64,000 nucleotides of DNA from an uncultured Leifsonia sp. (GTDB lineage Bacteria; Actinomycetota; Actinomycetes; Actinomycetales; Microbacteriaceae): contig NZ_CAMFLC010000006.1 of assembly GCF_945957465.1 (NCBI RefSeq), forward strand, positions 1 to 64,000. Reading direction: 5' to 3'. Positions 21,653 through 29,391 of this stretch are shown in pieces; position 1 is the first letter of the stretch; each line of letters starts with the position of its first letter. The notes beneath the pieces are model-generated. The model had not been told where the DNA came from. It saw only the letters and a program-made list of their open reading frames with translations, and made no database searches. A program made the position numbers and the translations under genes.

Positions 21653-22744
21653 ATGCGCAAATTCGCACTCGCGACAGTGGCTGTCGCAGCTGCCGCCGCG
21701 CTGGCCCTGTCGGGCTGCTCGAGCCGTGACGGCTCCAGCGGAAGCTCCACGGCCTCCGGCTTCGCCAAGGACGCTTCCATCGGCGTCGCCCTCCCGACCA
21801 AGACGTCGGAGAACTGGGTTCTCGCCGGTGGCCTGTTCACCGACGGCCTGAAGGCGGCCGGTTTCAAGGGCGACGTGCAGTACGCGGGCGGCTCCGGCGT
21901 CTCGGACCAGCAGTCGCAGATCCAGTCGATGATCACCAACGGCGCCAAGGTCGTCATCATCGGCGCCGTCGACGGCGGACAGCTCGCCGCGCAGGCCAAG
22001 GCCGCGCACGACGCCGGCGCGACCGTCATCGCCTACGACCGCCTGATCCTCAACACGAAGGACGTCGACTACTACGTCGCGTACGACAACGAGAAGGTCG
22101 GCGAGCTGCAGGGCCAGGCCCTGCTCGACGGCATGAAGGCGAAGTACCCGGGCAAGACCAAGTACAACATCGAGCTGTTCTCGGGCTCGCCCGACGACGC
22201 CAACTCGAAGGTGTTCTTCGACGGCGCCATGAAGGTCCTCCAGCCGAAGATCGACGACGGCACGCTGACGGTCGTCTCCGGTGAGACCGACATCAAGCAG
22301 ACCGCGACCCAGGGCTGGCTGCCGCAGAACGCGCAGACCCGCATGGACACGCTGCTCGCGAAGAGCTACGGCTCGACCGAGCTCGACGGCGTTCTCTCGC
22401 CGAACGACACCCTGGCGCGCGCCATCATCACCTCGGTGAAGGGCGCCGGCAAGCCGGTTCCGATCGTGACCGGTCAGGACTCGGAGGCCGAGTCGGTCAA
22501 GTCCATCATGGCGGGCGAGCAGTACTCGACCATCAACAAGGACACCCGCAACCTGGTCAAGCAGGCCATCGACATGGTCAAGGACCTGCAGCAGGGCAAG
22601 AAGCCGGCCACGAACGACGACAAGTCGTACGACAACGGCAAGAAGATCGTTCCGGCCTACCTGCTCAAGCCGGTCATCGTCACCAAGGAGAACGCGGCGG
22701 AGGCGTACGCCAACGACCCGACCCTGGAGCCGCTGACCAAGTAG
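21653..22744 (+). CDS. chvE: Sugar ABC transporter substrate-binding lipoprotein (ChvE-type), copy B
   Basis: This 363-aa lipoprotein has the lipobox LSGC and the same fold and motifs as copy A. It has the same length apart from compensating small changes early in the mature chain (SGVS where copy A has SLVA). Differences include charge changes in surface helices. The strongly conserved sugar-site segments (DYYVAYDNEKVGELQGQ and GQDSEA) are kept, so both copies may bind the same or closely related monosaccharides. The 52-nt gap after the permease holds a purine-rich RBS (AGAAAGAGAAAG). Confidence 0.9.
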   Translation: MRKFALATVAVAAAAALALSGCSSRDGSSGSSTASGFAKDASIGVALPTKTSENWVLAGGLFTDGLKAAGFKGDVQYAGGSGVSDQQSQIQSMITNGAKVVIIGAVDGGQLAAQAKAAHDAGATVIAYDRLILNTKDVDYYVAYDNEKVGELQGQALLDGMKAKYPGKTKYNIELFSGSPDDANSKVFFDGAMKVLQPKIDDGTLTVVSGETDIKQTATQGWLPQNAQTRMDTLLAKSYGSTELDGVLSPNDTLARAIITSVKGAGKPVPIVTGQDSEAESVKSIMAGEQYSTINKDTRNLVKQAIDMVKDLQQGKKPATNDDKSYDNGKKIVPAYLLKPVIVTKENAAEAYANDPTLEPLTK

Positions 22745-22762
22745 TAGGTATCAGAAACAGGC

Positions 22763-22794
22763 AGAAGGCCGGTCCCGAACGGGACCGGCCTTCT
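22763..22794 (+). terminator. Terminator of the second sugar ABC operon
   Basis: A perfect 14-bp stem (AGAAGGCCGGTCCC and its complement) encloses the loop GAAC, 18 nt after the chvE stop, followed by a T-containing tail. It resembles the terminator of the first operon. Confidence 0.88.
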
Positions 22795-22927
22795 GTCGTC
22801 CCCCTGGACGGTTCCCCCTGGCCGAGCGTGTCTCCACGGTAGGGCGGCGACGGAGGGTTCGGCATCCGGGCTGTCACGGATATCACGGCCCGTGGTGACA
22901 CTGACCCGCAGGGTCGGAGTCGCCGGG

Positions 22928-23578
22928 TCAGAGCCGGCCGAGCACGTCTCCGAGGCGGGTCACGTAGTCGTCGATGAGGGTCACGGCCGCACGGCCATCG
23001 CGCCTGGTCGTGGCTGCCCTCAGCTCGTCGGTGAACCGTTTGACCGCGAGGGGGTCGAGTCGCCCGTGGAGCTTGCGTCCCAGGCGGCGCACTTGCGGCA
23101 GCACGTTGCCGAGCGTGCGGATGCGCACATTGTTGCCTTCGATGCGGGCGAAGGCGACGACGAGGTGCTCGAAGACGGTCACGAAACGCACGGTGTCGTC
23201 GATGGTGGCGGCCTCGACGAGCTCGGTCTGGATGTCGGCGACGAGCTCGTCGTCCTCCTCATCCCACGACGGGATGCCGCGCAGGGCTGCGCCGGCCCAG
23301 AGGTCGCCGGCGACCTGCACCGACTCGAGGACGCCGACGATGTCGAACGCCGCGACGCGGGTGAACCGATTGCGCTCCATCTCGACCAGGCCCTGTTCGG
23401 CGAGACGGTCGAGCGCGTGACGGATGGGCGTGCGCGAGATGCCGAGCCACTCGACGAGGTCCGAGTCGCGGAGGCGCTCGCCCGGCTCGAGCGTGCCGTC
23501 CATGATGGCGGCCTCGATTCGGACGTAGGCCTCGTCGGAGAGGGAGATGCGGGCGACGTGATCGGTGGGCATCGGCAT
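22928..23578 (-). CDS. GntR-family transcriptional regulator (FadR/FCD type)
   Basis: This 216-aa regulator has an N-terminal GntR winged helix (about 10-72, including EPGERLRDSDLVEWLGISRTPIRHAL) and a helical C-terminal ligand-binding domain of FCD type. ATG 23578 follows a GAGGAGA ribosome-binding site. It is transcribed divergently from a second GntR gene 132 bp away. It does not closely resemble that gene outside the DNA-binding core. The target is unknown, but the adjacent sugar operon is one possibility. Confidence 0.85.
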   Translation of the reverse strand: MPMPTDHVARISLSDEAYVRIEAAIMDGTLEPGERLRDSDLVEWLGISRTPIRHALDRLAEQGLVEMERNRFTRVAAFDIVGVLESVQVAGDLWAGAALRGIPSWDEEDDELVADIQTELVEAATIDDTVRFVTVFEHLVVAFARIEGNNVRIRTLGNVLPQVRRLGRKLHGRLDPLAVKRFTDELRAATTRRDGRAAVTLIDDYVTRLGDVLGRL

Positions 23579-23642
23579 GATGTCGGGTCTCCTCGGGGGA
23601 AGGATCGGGGCGGGACACGGGGGTGGAACGATCGGTTTGCCG

Positions 23643-23683
23643 TGATCAGATTCCTCTTGCTAAACTATAAATATACCAGATCA
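23643..23683. promoter_or_regulatory. AT-rich divergent promoter region between two GntR genes
   Basis: This is one of the few AT-rich spots in the window. TATA arms flank AA at 23666-23675, nested inside outer TGATC (23643-23647) and GATCA (23679-23683) arms. It lies 28 bp before the plus-strand GntR gene and could hold its promoter and a GntR operator. The assignment rests on position and symmetry only. Confidence 0.35.
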
Positions 23684-23710
23684 AAACACTGAGTTCAGGA
23701 AACGAGCCCC

Positions 23711-24376
23711 ATGACCCTCGAAGAACTCCGCGCGAGGTTTCCCTCGCTCGCGGCCGACAGGCGCCTGCTCCGTAACGATGTCTACGCGATCCTTCTGGCC
23801 GGCATCGTCGCCGGCGACCTGGCTCCCGGCGAGCGTCTCAAGGACGCAGAGCTCACCGAAGCCCTGCGGGTGTCGCGGACGCCCGTCAGGGAGGCCATCA
23901 GCCGGCTCGCTCAGGTCGGGCTCATCCGCACTGCGCCCAACCGCTACACGCTCGTCGCCCCGATGGACGACGTCGAGACCCGGCGCGTGATCGGCGTGCT
24001 GGGGCTTCTGCTGCCCGAAGCCATCCGCCGGTCGATCGGCGACCTCGATGTCGACACCGAACTCGAGCTCACGGTGATCGCCGAACGCCTCGAACGGGAG
24101 CCGGCATCGTCGCCGATCGACGCGTTGCAGCGCACGACGAGTGCGTTCCTCGGCGGCATCCGCGACACGGTGCTCGCCGAGACGATCGAGACGCTGCTCC
24201 CACGGTTCGTCCGATATGTCGCACTGTCCGACGTCGGCGCCGCGGCCGCCTCGCGTGATCGCGTGCTCGCGCTCACACGAGCGCTCGCCGCCTCCGACGG
24301 GGCAGCGGTGGAGGTGATGGAGCAGATGCTCGGCGACCTGGCCAAGACCCTCACGCCGAGCGGCGGAGCCGGCTGA
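23711..24376 (+). CDS. GntR-family transcriptional regulator
   Basis: This 221-aa protein has the GntR winged helix (about 20-80) with LAPGERLKDAELTEALRVSRTP, the standard minor-groove and recognition residues, followed by an all-helical effector domain. It is paired head to head with another GntR regulator, an uncommon arrangement that suggests cross-regulation. Its 3' end overlaps the convergent membrane-protein gene by 26 nt. Confidence 0.83.
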   Translation: MTLEELRARFPSLAADRRLLRNDVYAILLAGIVAGDLAPGERLKDAELTEALRVSRTPVREAISRLAQVGLIRTAPNRYTLVAPMDDVETRRVIGVLGLLLPEAIRRSIGDLDVDTELELTVIAERLEREPASSPIDALQRTTSAFLGGIRDTVLAETIETLLPRFVRYVALSDVGAAAASRDRVLALTRALAASDGAAVEVMEQMLGDLAKTLTPSGGAG

Positions 24377-24857
24377 GGACGTTCGCCGGCAACACGAGCA
24401 GCAGGAGCGCCAGCACGACGAGGATCCCCGCCCCGGCGATCACAGCCGCCACGAGGCCGAGCGTCACATCGAAGACGAAGAAGACGACTCCCGAGGTGAG
24501 CAGGGCGACGAGGCCGAGCGTGATGCGCAGCATGCGGTTGGCGATGGACACCGTCTGGGCTTTCTCGTGGTGGCGGAACAGCCGGCGGTGGAGCGCCACG
24601 GGCGCGAGACCCAGGGCGGTGCAGCCCGCGGCGAGCGTGACCAGGACGAGGTAGAAGCCCACTTGGAACGGCGTGAGCCCGCCGAACCGCTGCTGGAAGG
24701 CGATGGCGAGGAGGAAGCCGCTGATCAGCTGCGTTCCCGTCTGCGTCACGCGCAGCTCCTGGAGGATCTCGCTCCAGTTGCGGTCGGCCCGCTGCTCCTC
24801 GGACTCCGGACGGCCGTCGGCGGGGTCGATGTCGTCGTTGCCGGGAATCTCGCTCAC
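24351..24857 (-). CDS. DUF6328-like small membrane protein
   Basis: This 168-aa protein has an acidic cytoplasmic N-terminus (about 1-35) and four hydrophobic segments. The segment ELRVTQTGTQLISGFLLAIAF matches my recollection of the DUF6328 family, whose function is unknown. I start at GTG 24857, which overlaps the upstream gene's stop by 4 nt. The longer open frame upstream overlaps that gene and has shadow-like composition. Confidence 0.7.
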   Translation of the reverse strand: MSEIPGNDDIDPADGRPESEEQRADRNWSEILQELRVTQTGTQLISGFLLAIAFQQRFGGLTPFQVGFYLVLVTLAAGCTALGLAPVALHRRLFRHHEKAQTVSIANRMLRITLGLVALLTSGVVFFVFDVTLGLVAAVIAGAGILVVLALLLLVLPANVLSRLRRSA

Positions 24858-25261
24858 CGCCCCATGGTCGTCCTCGGACCGGGAGGACGCAATGCGCCCG
24901 GCGGTCCCTGTGCTGTGAGTGCCGCGCGATAGAAGCGGACGAGTTCCGCCGCGCTCGGACGCTGCGCGGCCATTGCGGCGGGATCCGACCGCCGCTTCGC
25001 CATGTGATGCCGCCAGGACTCCGCGGCACAGCGGTGATCCCAGGCGACGGCCGCCGCGGCCTCCAGGGTGCGGCACCAGCCGATCAGCTCCCGGCCTTCG
25101 GATCGAGGTGCCCAGGTGACCACCCGGAACCAGACGTCCGGGCGGTTCGCGTCGCCGAACGCGAAGCGCCGGATCACGGCGTACGGCGTGCCGAGGGCAC
25201 CCTGGCTGAGCAGCCACTCCGTGGGCTGCGCGTTCGCCACGGGATGCCAGGATGCGCTCAC
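24854..25261 (-). CDS. Hypothetical protein
   Basis: This 135-aa soluble protein contains several tryptophans and aromatic residues (PDVWFRVVTWAPRS, WDHRCAAESWRHH) and a basic, proline-rich C-terminus. No family is recognised. It is translationally coupled (4-nt overlap) to the DUF6328-like membrane gene. Codon use agrees with a real gene. Confidence 0.55.
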   Translation of the reverse strand: MSASWHPVANAQPTEWLLSQGALGTPYAVIRRFAFGDANRPDVWFRVVTWAPRSEGRELIGWCRTLEAAAAVAWDHRCAAESWRHHMAKRRSDPAAMAAQRPSAAELVRFYRAALTAQGPPGALRPPGPRTTMGR

Positions 25262-25311
25262 GTCAGAACGTTAGGGAGAGCCGCCGACACCGTGGCCCTC
25301 GCGAGGGCTGC

Positions 25312-25617
25312 TCAGGTCAGCAGGCGGATGAGCGCAGCCACCACCGCGGCCGCGGGCACCACGATGATGAACGGGACCCGCAGTGCGTAGAGCCCTGCGG
25401 CGATCGCGACGGCAGGAAGGCGGGCGTCGAGCTCCAGCGTCTGGCCGGCGCCGAACGTCTGCACGCAGATCAGCGCGGCCAGCAGGGCCGCCGTCAGCAG
25501 GTCACTGGTGCGCGCGACGGCGGGGTGGTCGAGCGTCTTGGGAGGCACCAGCCATCCTGCGGCCTTGAGGGCGAGGACGGCGATCGATCCGAGGAGGATG
25601 ATGTGCCAGGTCGTCAC
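25312..25617 (-). CDS. AzlD-like small subunit of a branched-chain amino acid exporter
   Basis: This 101-aa membrane protein with three to four hydrophobic segments has the AzlD layout, including ALKAAGWLVPP and a proline-containing last segment. AzlC and AzlD work together to export branched-chain amino acids or analogues. The GTG start at 25617 overlaps the azlC stop by 4 nt. Confidence 0.82.
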   Translation of the reverse strand: MTTWHIILLGSIAVLALKAAGWLVPPKTLDHPAVARTSDLLTAALLAALICVQTFGAGQTLELDARLPAVAIAAGLYALRVPFIIVVPAAAVVAALIRLLT

Positions 25618-26354
25618 GGTTCGACCTCCCGCTCCATGGGGACCGGGTCGGGATGCTGTCCGTGGTCGCGCTTTCCGAAGAGGTTGAGGGCGCCGAAGAC
25701 GATCGCGACGACCGCAGCGGCCAGGACGGGGAGCCCGGGCATGAGGAACGGAGTGAGCAGTGTCGCGACGAAGCCGGCGGCGACCGCCACGGCCTGCGTC
25801 TGGCGGGCGCGCAGCCGAGGCCAGAGCAGCCCGAGGAACGCGGCCGCGGCGGCCGCGTCGAGGCCGTAGGCCTTGACGTCCCCGATGAGGTTGCCGAGGA
25901 GTGCGCCGGCGAGTGTCATGATGTTCCAGCCGATGTAGACGACGAGGCCGGTGACCCAGAAGCCGACACGCTGCGCATCGGGCTCGGTCTGCGCGGTGGC
26001 GACGGCCGTCGACTCGTCGATCGTGAGCTGGGCGGCCGCGCTGCGCCTCCAGAATCCCGGTCCGATGATGCGGGACAGGCGGAGGGCATAGAACGAGTTG
26101 CGGACGCCGAGGAGGGCCGCGCCGGCGATCGCCGTGCCTCCCGCGGCCACGCCGCCGGAGGCGAGGACTCCGATGAGTGCGAACTGGGAGCCCCCGCTGA
26201 ACATCACCAGGCTCAGGACGCAGGCCTGCCAGACGTCCAGCCCGGACGCCGTGGCGAGTGCGCCGAAAGAGATGCCGTAGAGGGCCGTGGCGATGCCGAC
26301 CGCCCAACCGGAGCGTGCGGCCGCGCGCTCCTGGGCGGTACGGGGGCGGGACAC
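25614..26354 (-). CDS. AzlC-like permease subunit
   Basis: This 246-aa polytopic protein carries the family's GISFGALA segment in the first helix, the MFSGGSQFA motif after it, and YIGWNIMTLAGALLG later. It is co-transcribed with the AzlD-like gene. GTG 26354 (VSRPRTAQ) is my preferred start, and an earlier GTG at 26390 in the same frame is possible. Export of branched-chain amino acids is known for the Bacillus prototype, but the substrate here is unverified. Confidence 0.83.
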   Translation of the reverse strand: MSRPRTAQERAAARSGWAVGIATALYGISFGALATASGLDVWQACVLSLVMFSGGSQFALIGVLASGGVAAGGTAIAGAALLGVRNSFYALRLSRIIGPGFWRRSAAAQLTIDESTAVATAQTEPDAQRVGFWVTGLVVYIGWNIMTLAGALLGNLIGDVKAYGLDAAAAAAFLGLLWPRLRARQTQAVAVAAGFVATLLTPFLMPGLPVLAAAVVAIVFGALNLFGKRDHGQHPDPVPMEREVEP

Positions 26355-26390
26355 CCTGTCGAGACTAGGGGGTATCCGCCGGCGCCGCAC

Positions 26391-26954
26391 CTACTCGGAT
26401 GACCCCGCGCCGGCGCGGAACAGCCGGGAGACCATGTCGTCGGCCGTGCTGTCGCCGAGCGTCCAGGGCTGGAAGATGACGCGGTTGACGATGGGCGCGA
26501 TCACGACGTCCATGACGTCGTCTTCGGTGATGGAGGTCTCGGGGTGCCGGGCCAGCAGCTGCGCCGCCTCGGTGCGCCGATTGCGCAGACAGTCGGAGGT
26601 GCGCTCGCCCGCCGCGCCGGCGCCGCCGCGCAGCAGAGCGGCGTTGACGGGCTTGCGGAAGTGCGTGACGACGCCGTTCGCCCAGTCGGTGAGGTCGTCG
26701 CGGAGGTCGCCGCGTTCGGCGAGCGGGCGGTCGGGGTCGAGGTGGTACGTGGCGATGTCGTTGAGCAGTGTGGGGAGGTCGCCCCAGCGGCGGTAGATGC
26801 TGGTCGGATTGACTCCGGCGCGCTCGGCGATCATCGGGACGGTGACGCGCTCGCTGCCCTTCTCTTTGACGAGTTCTTCGACGGCGGTGCGCACGCTGTG
26901 GATGACCGCGGCGCTGCGTCCGCCCGTCCGCTTCGACGGTCTGGTCGTAGTCAT
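26391..26954 (-). CDS. TetR-family transcriptional repressor
   Basis: This 187-aa protein has an N-terminal TetR helix-turn-helix (about 15-62, with VPMIAERAGVNPTSIYRRWG) and a helical ligand-binding domain. It is divergent from the MFS gene at 27045, and two copies of an AAAGCAA-N6-TTGCTTT operator lie in the 90-bp gap. The first starts 12 nt before this gene's ATG, so autoregulation together with control of the pump is very likely. The ligand is unknown. Confidence 0.9.
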   Translation of the reverse strand: MTTTRPSKRTGGRSAAVIHSVRTAVEELVKEKGSERVTVPMIAERAGVNPTSIYRRWGDLPTLLNDIATYHLDPDRPLAERGDLRDDLTDWANGVVTHFRKPVNAALLRGGAGAAGERTSDCLRNRRTEAAQLLARHPETSITEDDVMDVVIAPIVNRVIFQPWTLGDSTADDMVSRLFRAGAGSSE

Positions 26955-26965
26955 GGGAATAGCTT

Positions 26966-26985
26966 AAAGCAAATCTTGTTGCTTT
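26966..26985. promoter_or_regulatory. TetR operator 1
   Basis: A 20-bp site has perfect 7-bp arms AAAGCAA and TTGCTTT around ATCTTG. It overlaps the -35 hexamer of the MFS promoter and lies 12 bp from the tetR start codon. Confidence 0.8.
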
Positions 26986-27007
26986 TTGACGGGTACCGCC
27001 CTATAGT
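26979..27007 (+). promoter_or_regulatory. Promoter of the MFS exporter gene
   Basis: TTGCTT (26979-26984) and TATAGT (27002-27007) are separated by 17 bp. Operator 1 covers the -35 and operator 2 begins 5 bp after the -10, across the expected start site. Confidence 0.65.
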
Positions 27008-27012
27008 CCATT

Positions 27013-27032
27013 AAAGCAACCATATTTGCTTT
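27013..27032. promoter_or_regulatory. TetR operator 2
   Basis: This site has the same 7-bp arms as operator 1 around CCATAT, with the centre 47 bp away. It ends just before the AGGAGG ribosome-binding site (27034-27039) of the MFS gene. Confidence 0.8.
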
Positions 27033-27044
27033 TAGGAGGCCCAG

Positions 27045-28355
27045 ATGTCCACTGCAGGAGACGCGTGCCCGACCGTTGCGACCGGTGGAATCGCCGTCGC
27101 CCGGCCGCCCGCACGCACCGGTCGCCTGCGGGCGGCGCGGCTGAGCCCGGCCGCCGCGTTCGCAGGCACCGCCCTGGCGTTCGTCGCCGTCGCTCTCGCG
27201 GTGGGTGCGCCGAGCCCGCTGTTCGTGCTGTACCAGCAGGAGTGGGGATTCCCGTCGTGGCTGCTCACGGTCGCGTTCGCGATCTACGCCGTCACGCTGC
27301 TGATCACACTGCTCGTGGCCGGATCGCTCTCCGACCACATCGGCCGCCGGCCGGTGCTCATCGGGGCGCTCGCCCTCCAGGCCGCGGCGATGCTGATGTT
27401 CCTCTTCTCGAAAGACATCGGTGCCATCATCGCGGCACGTTCGGTGCAGGGGGTGGCGACCGGCGCGGCGATGAGCACCTTCACCGCAGCGCTCGTCGAG
27501 CTCGCACCCGAGCGGCAGAAGAAGCTCGGGGCGACGATCGGGTCGACCGCTCCGGTCGGCGGCATCGCGCTCGGTGCCTTCTTCACGGGGCTCGCCGTGC
27601 AGTTCACGGCGCAACCGACCACGCTCGTCTTCGTCACACTCGCGCTGCTGTTCGTCGCCGGCATCGTCGTCGTCTTCGCGTCGCCCGAGACCGTGTCGCC
27701 GCGGGGCGGGGCGCTCCGATCGCTCACGCCTCGGCTGTTCATCCCGCGGGCCGCGCGCGGCGAGTTCATCGCGGCCCTGCCGCTGTTCGTCGCGACGTGG
27801 ATGCTGGCCGGGCTGTTCATCGGACTGTCGCCCTCGATCCTGCACGGGGTCTTCCACCTCGACTCAGGCCTCCTCAACGGCGCGATCGTGGCGGTGCCGC
27901 CGGCCGTCGGTGCGGTGGCCGGACTTCTGCTGACGCGCGCCCCGGCGCGGACGACCACCGTGTGGTCGATGGCGGCCATCATGGTCGGCGTCGCTCTCGC
28001 CGCGATCGGCATCGCCGGAGGCCTGCTCGTCATGCTCTTCGCCGGTGCGGTCGTCGCCGGTGCGGGGTTCGGCGGCGGGTTCTCGGCGATGCTGCGGATC
28101 ATCGCACCTCTCGCCCCCAACGACCAGCGCGCCGAGCTCTTCGCGGGCGTGTTCCTCGTGAGCTATCTGGCCTACGGCGTGCCCGCGCTCGCAGCCGGGG
28201 AGCTGATCGGAACGATCGGGCTCCTGCCGACCGCTCTGGGCTACACGGCCGTCATCGCCGCCGCGGCGGCGGTCGCGATGGTGGTGCAGATCGTGCGCCT
28301 CGCCCGATCGGCGCGCGCCGAACAGCCCGCCACCGGGGTCACGGCACGTCGATGA
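27045..28355 (+). CDS. MFS transporter, probable TetR-controlled efflux pump
   Basis: This 436-aa polytopic protein (about twelve segments) belongs to the major facilitator superfamily. The loop after helix 2 has the motif-A form GSLSDHIGRRPVL, and helix 5 contains the antiporter-type GSTAPVGGIALGAFFTG. It has a perfect AGGAGG ribosome-binding site 5 nt before ATG 27045 and twin operators for the adjacent TetR, so it is probably an inducible exporter. Its end overlaps the convergent oxidoreductase gene by 17 nt. Confidence 0.88.
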   Translation: MSTAGDACPTVATGGIAVARPPARTGRLRAARLSPAAAFAGTALAFVAVALAVGAPSPLFVLYQQEWGFPSWLLTVAFAIYAVTLLITLLVAGSLSDHIGRRPVLIGALALQAAAMLMFLFSKDIGAIIAARSVQGVATGAAMSTFTAALVELAPERQKKLGATIGSTAPVGGIALGAFFTGLAVQFTAQPTTLVFVTLALLFVAGIVVVFASPETVSPRGGALRSLTPRLFIPRAARGEFIAALPLFVATWMLAGLFIGLSPSILHGVFHLDSGLLNGAIVAVPPAVGAVAGLLLTRAPARTTTVWSMAAIMVGVALAAIGIAGGLLVMLFAGAVVAGAGFGGGFSAMLRIIAPLAPNDQRAELFAGVFLVSYLAYGVPALAAGELIGTIGLLPTALGYTAVIAAAAAVAMVVQIVRLARSARAEQPATGVTARR

Positions 28356-29358
28356 GCACTTTGCCCACGATGCCGTCCTTCACGGCGTCGTGGGCGGCGG
28401 CCGTCTGCTCGAGCGGGAACCGGGTGATGGGCAGGCCGTGTTCGGCGCCGACCGGAAGTGCGCCGTCGGCGACGGCCGCCGACACCGCACGCACGGCGGC
28501 CGCCTTCGACTCGGGGGTCACGGTGTAGGTCAGGAGGAACTGCCAGCGCAGGTTCTTCTGCATCGAGGGCCGGATCGGGATGGCGACCTCGGTGGAACCC
28601 GGGGCGTCCGCGTAGCTCGCAATCGTCGCGTTGCGTCCCGTGATCTTCGTGTCGAGCGCGGCGTTGGCCGCAACGTTCACCTCCACGACGACGTCGACGC
28701 CGCGCGGTGCGAGGGCTCCGATCGCCTCGGCGGTGTCGGACTCGCGATAGTTGACGACGTGATGTGCGCCGGCCGCGCGCGCGAGCTCGGCCTTCTCGTG
28801 GCTGCTCACGGTCGCGATGACCGTCGCGCCGGCCCAGACGGCGAGCTGGATCGCAGCATGGCCGACCGCGCCAGCGCCTCCCGCGACCAGGACGGTGCGC
28901 CCCTCGAGCGCCCCGGGCGCCAACTCGTCCGGCACGGACTCCGATGAGGTGAGCGCCCTATGGGCGGTCAGAGCCGGGATGCCGAGGGACGCCCCGACAT
29001 CGAATCCGACGCCGTCCGGCAGCGCCACGACCTGATCCCGGGGGAGCGCGACCAGCTCCTGGGCCGTCCCGTCGGGTCGCTGGAATGCGGCGTCCCACAC
29101 CCAGACCCGGTCGCCCACTGCGAGGTCGGACACGCCCGCGCCGAGCTCGTCGACGACGCCCGCGCCGTCCTGGTTCGGCACCTGCGGGCGAGGGAGCTCG
29201 GAGGAGCCGGACCCCTGCCGCGACTTCCAGTCCGTCGGGTTGACGCCGGAGACGTGGATGCGCACCCGCACCTCACCGTCGCCGGCGTGCGGCTCGGGCC
29301 GTTCGCCGAGCGTGAGGACGTCGGAATCGCCGGTGGACGTGTAGCTGACAGCCTTCAT
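28339..29358 (-). CDS. Quinone oxidoreductase-like MDR-family dehydrogenase
   Basis: This 339-aa NADPH-dependent oxidoreductase belongs to the zinc-independent branch of the medium-chain dehydrogenases. The N-terminal GroES-like domain contains GVNPTDWKSRQG and DGAGVVDELG. The Rossmann domain has VAGGAGAVGHAAIQLA (about 157-172). The cysteines and histidines of the zinc-dependent alcohol dehydrogenases are absent, as in the quinone reductases. It sits alone next to marP with no obvious partner. Confidence 0.87.
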   Translation of the reverse strand: MKAVSYTSTGDSDVLTLGERPEPHAGDGEVRVRIHVSGVNPTDWKSRQGSGSSELPRPQVPNQDGAGVVDELGAGVSDLAVGDRVWVWDAAFQRPDGTAQELVALPRDQVVALPDGVGFDVGASLGIPALTAHRALTSSESVPDELAPGALEGRTVLVAGGAGAVGHAAIQLAVWAGATVIATVSSHEKAELARAAGAHHVVNYRESDTAEAIGALAPRGVDVVVEVNVAANAALDTKITGRNATIASYADAPGSTEVAIPIRPSMQKNLRWQFLLTYTVTPESKAAAVRAVSAAVADGALPVGAEHGLPITRFPLEQTAAAHDAVKDGIVGKVLIDVP

Positions 29359-29391
29359 GCGACCAAGCCAACCACGGCGGAGGGGCGGCTG

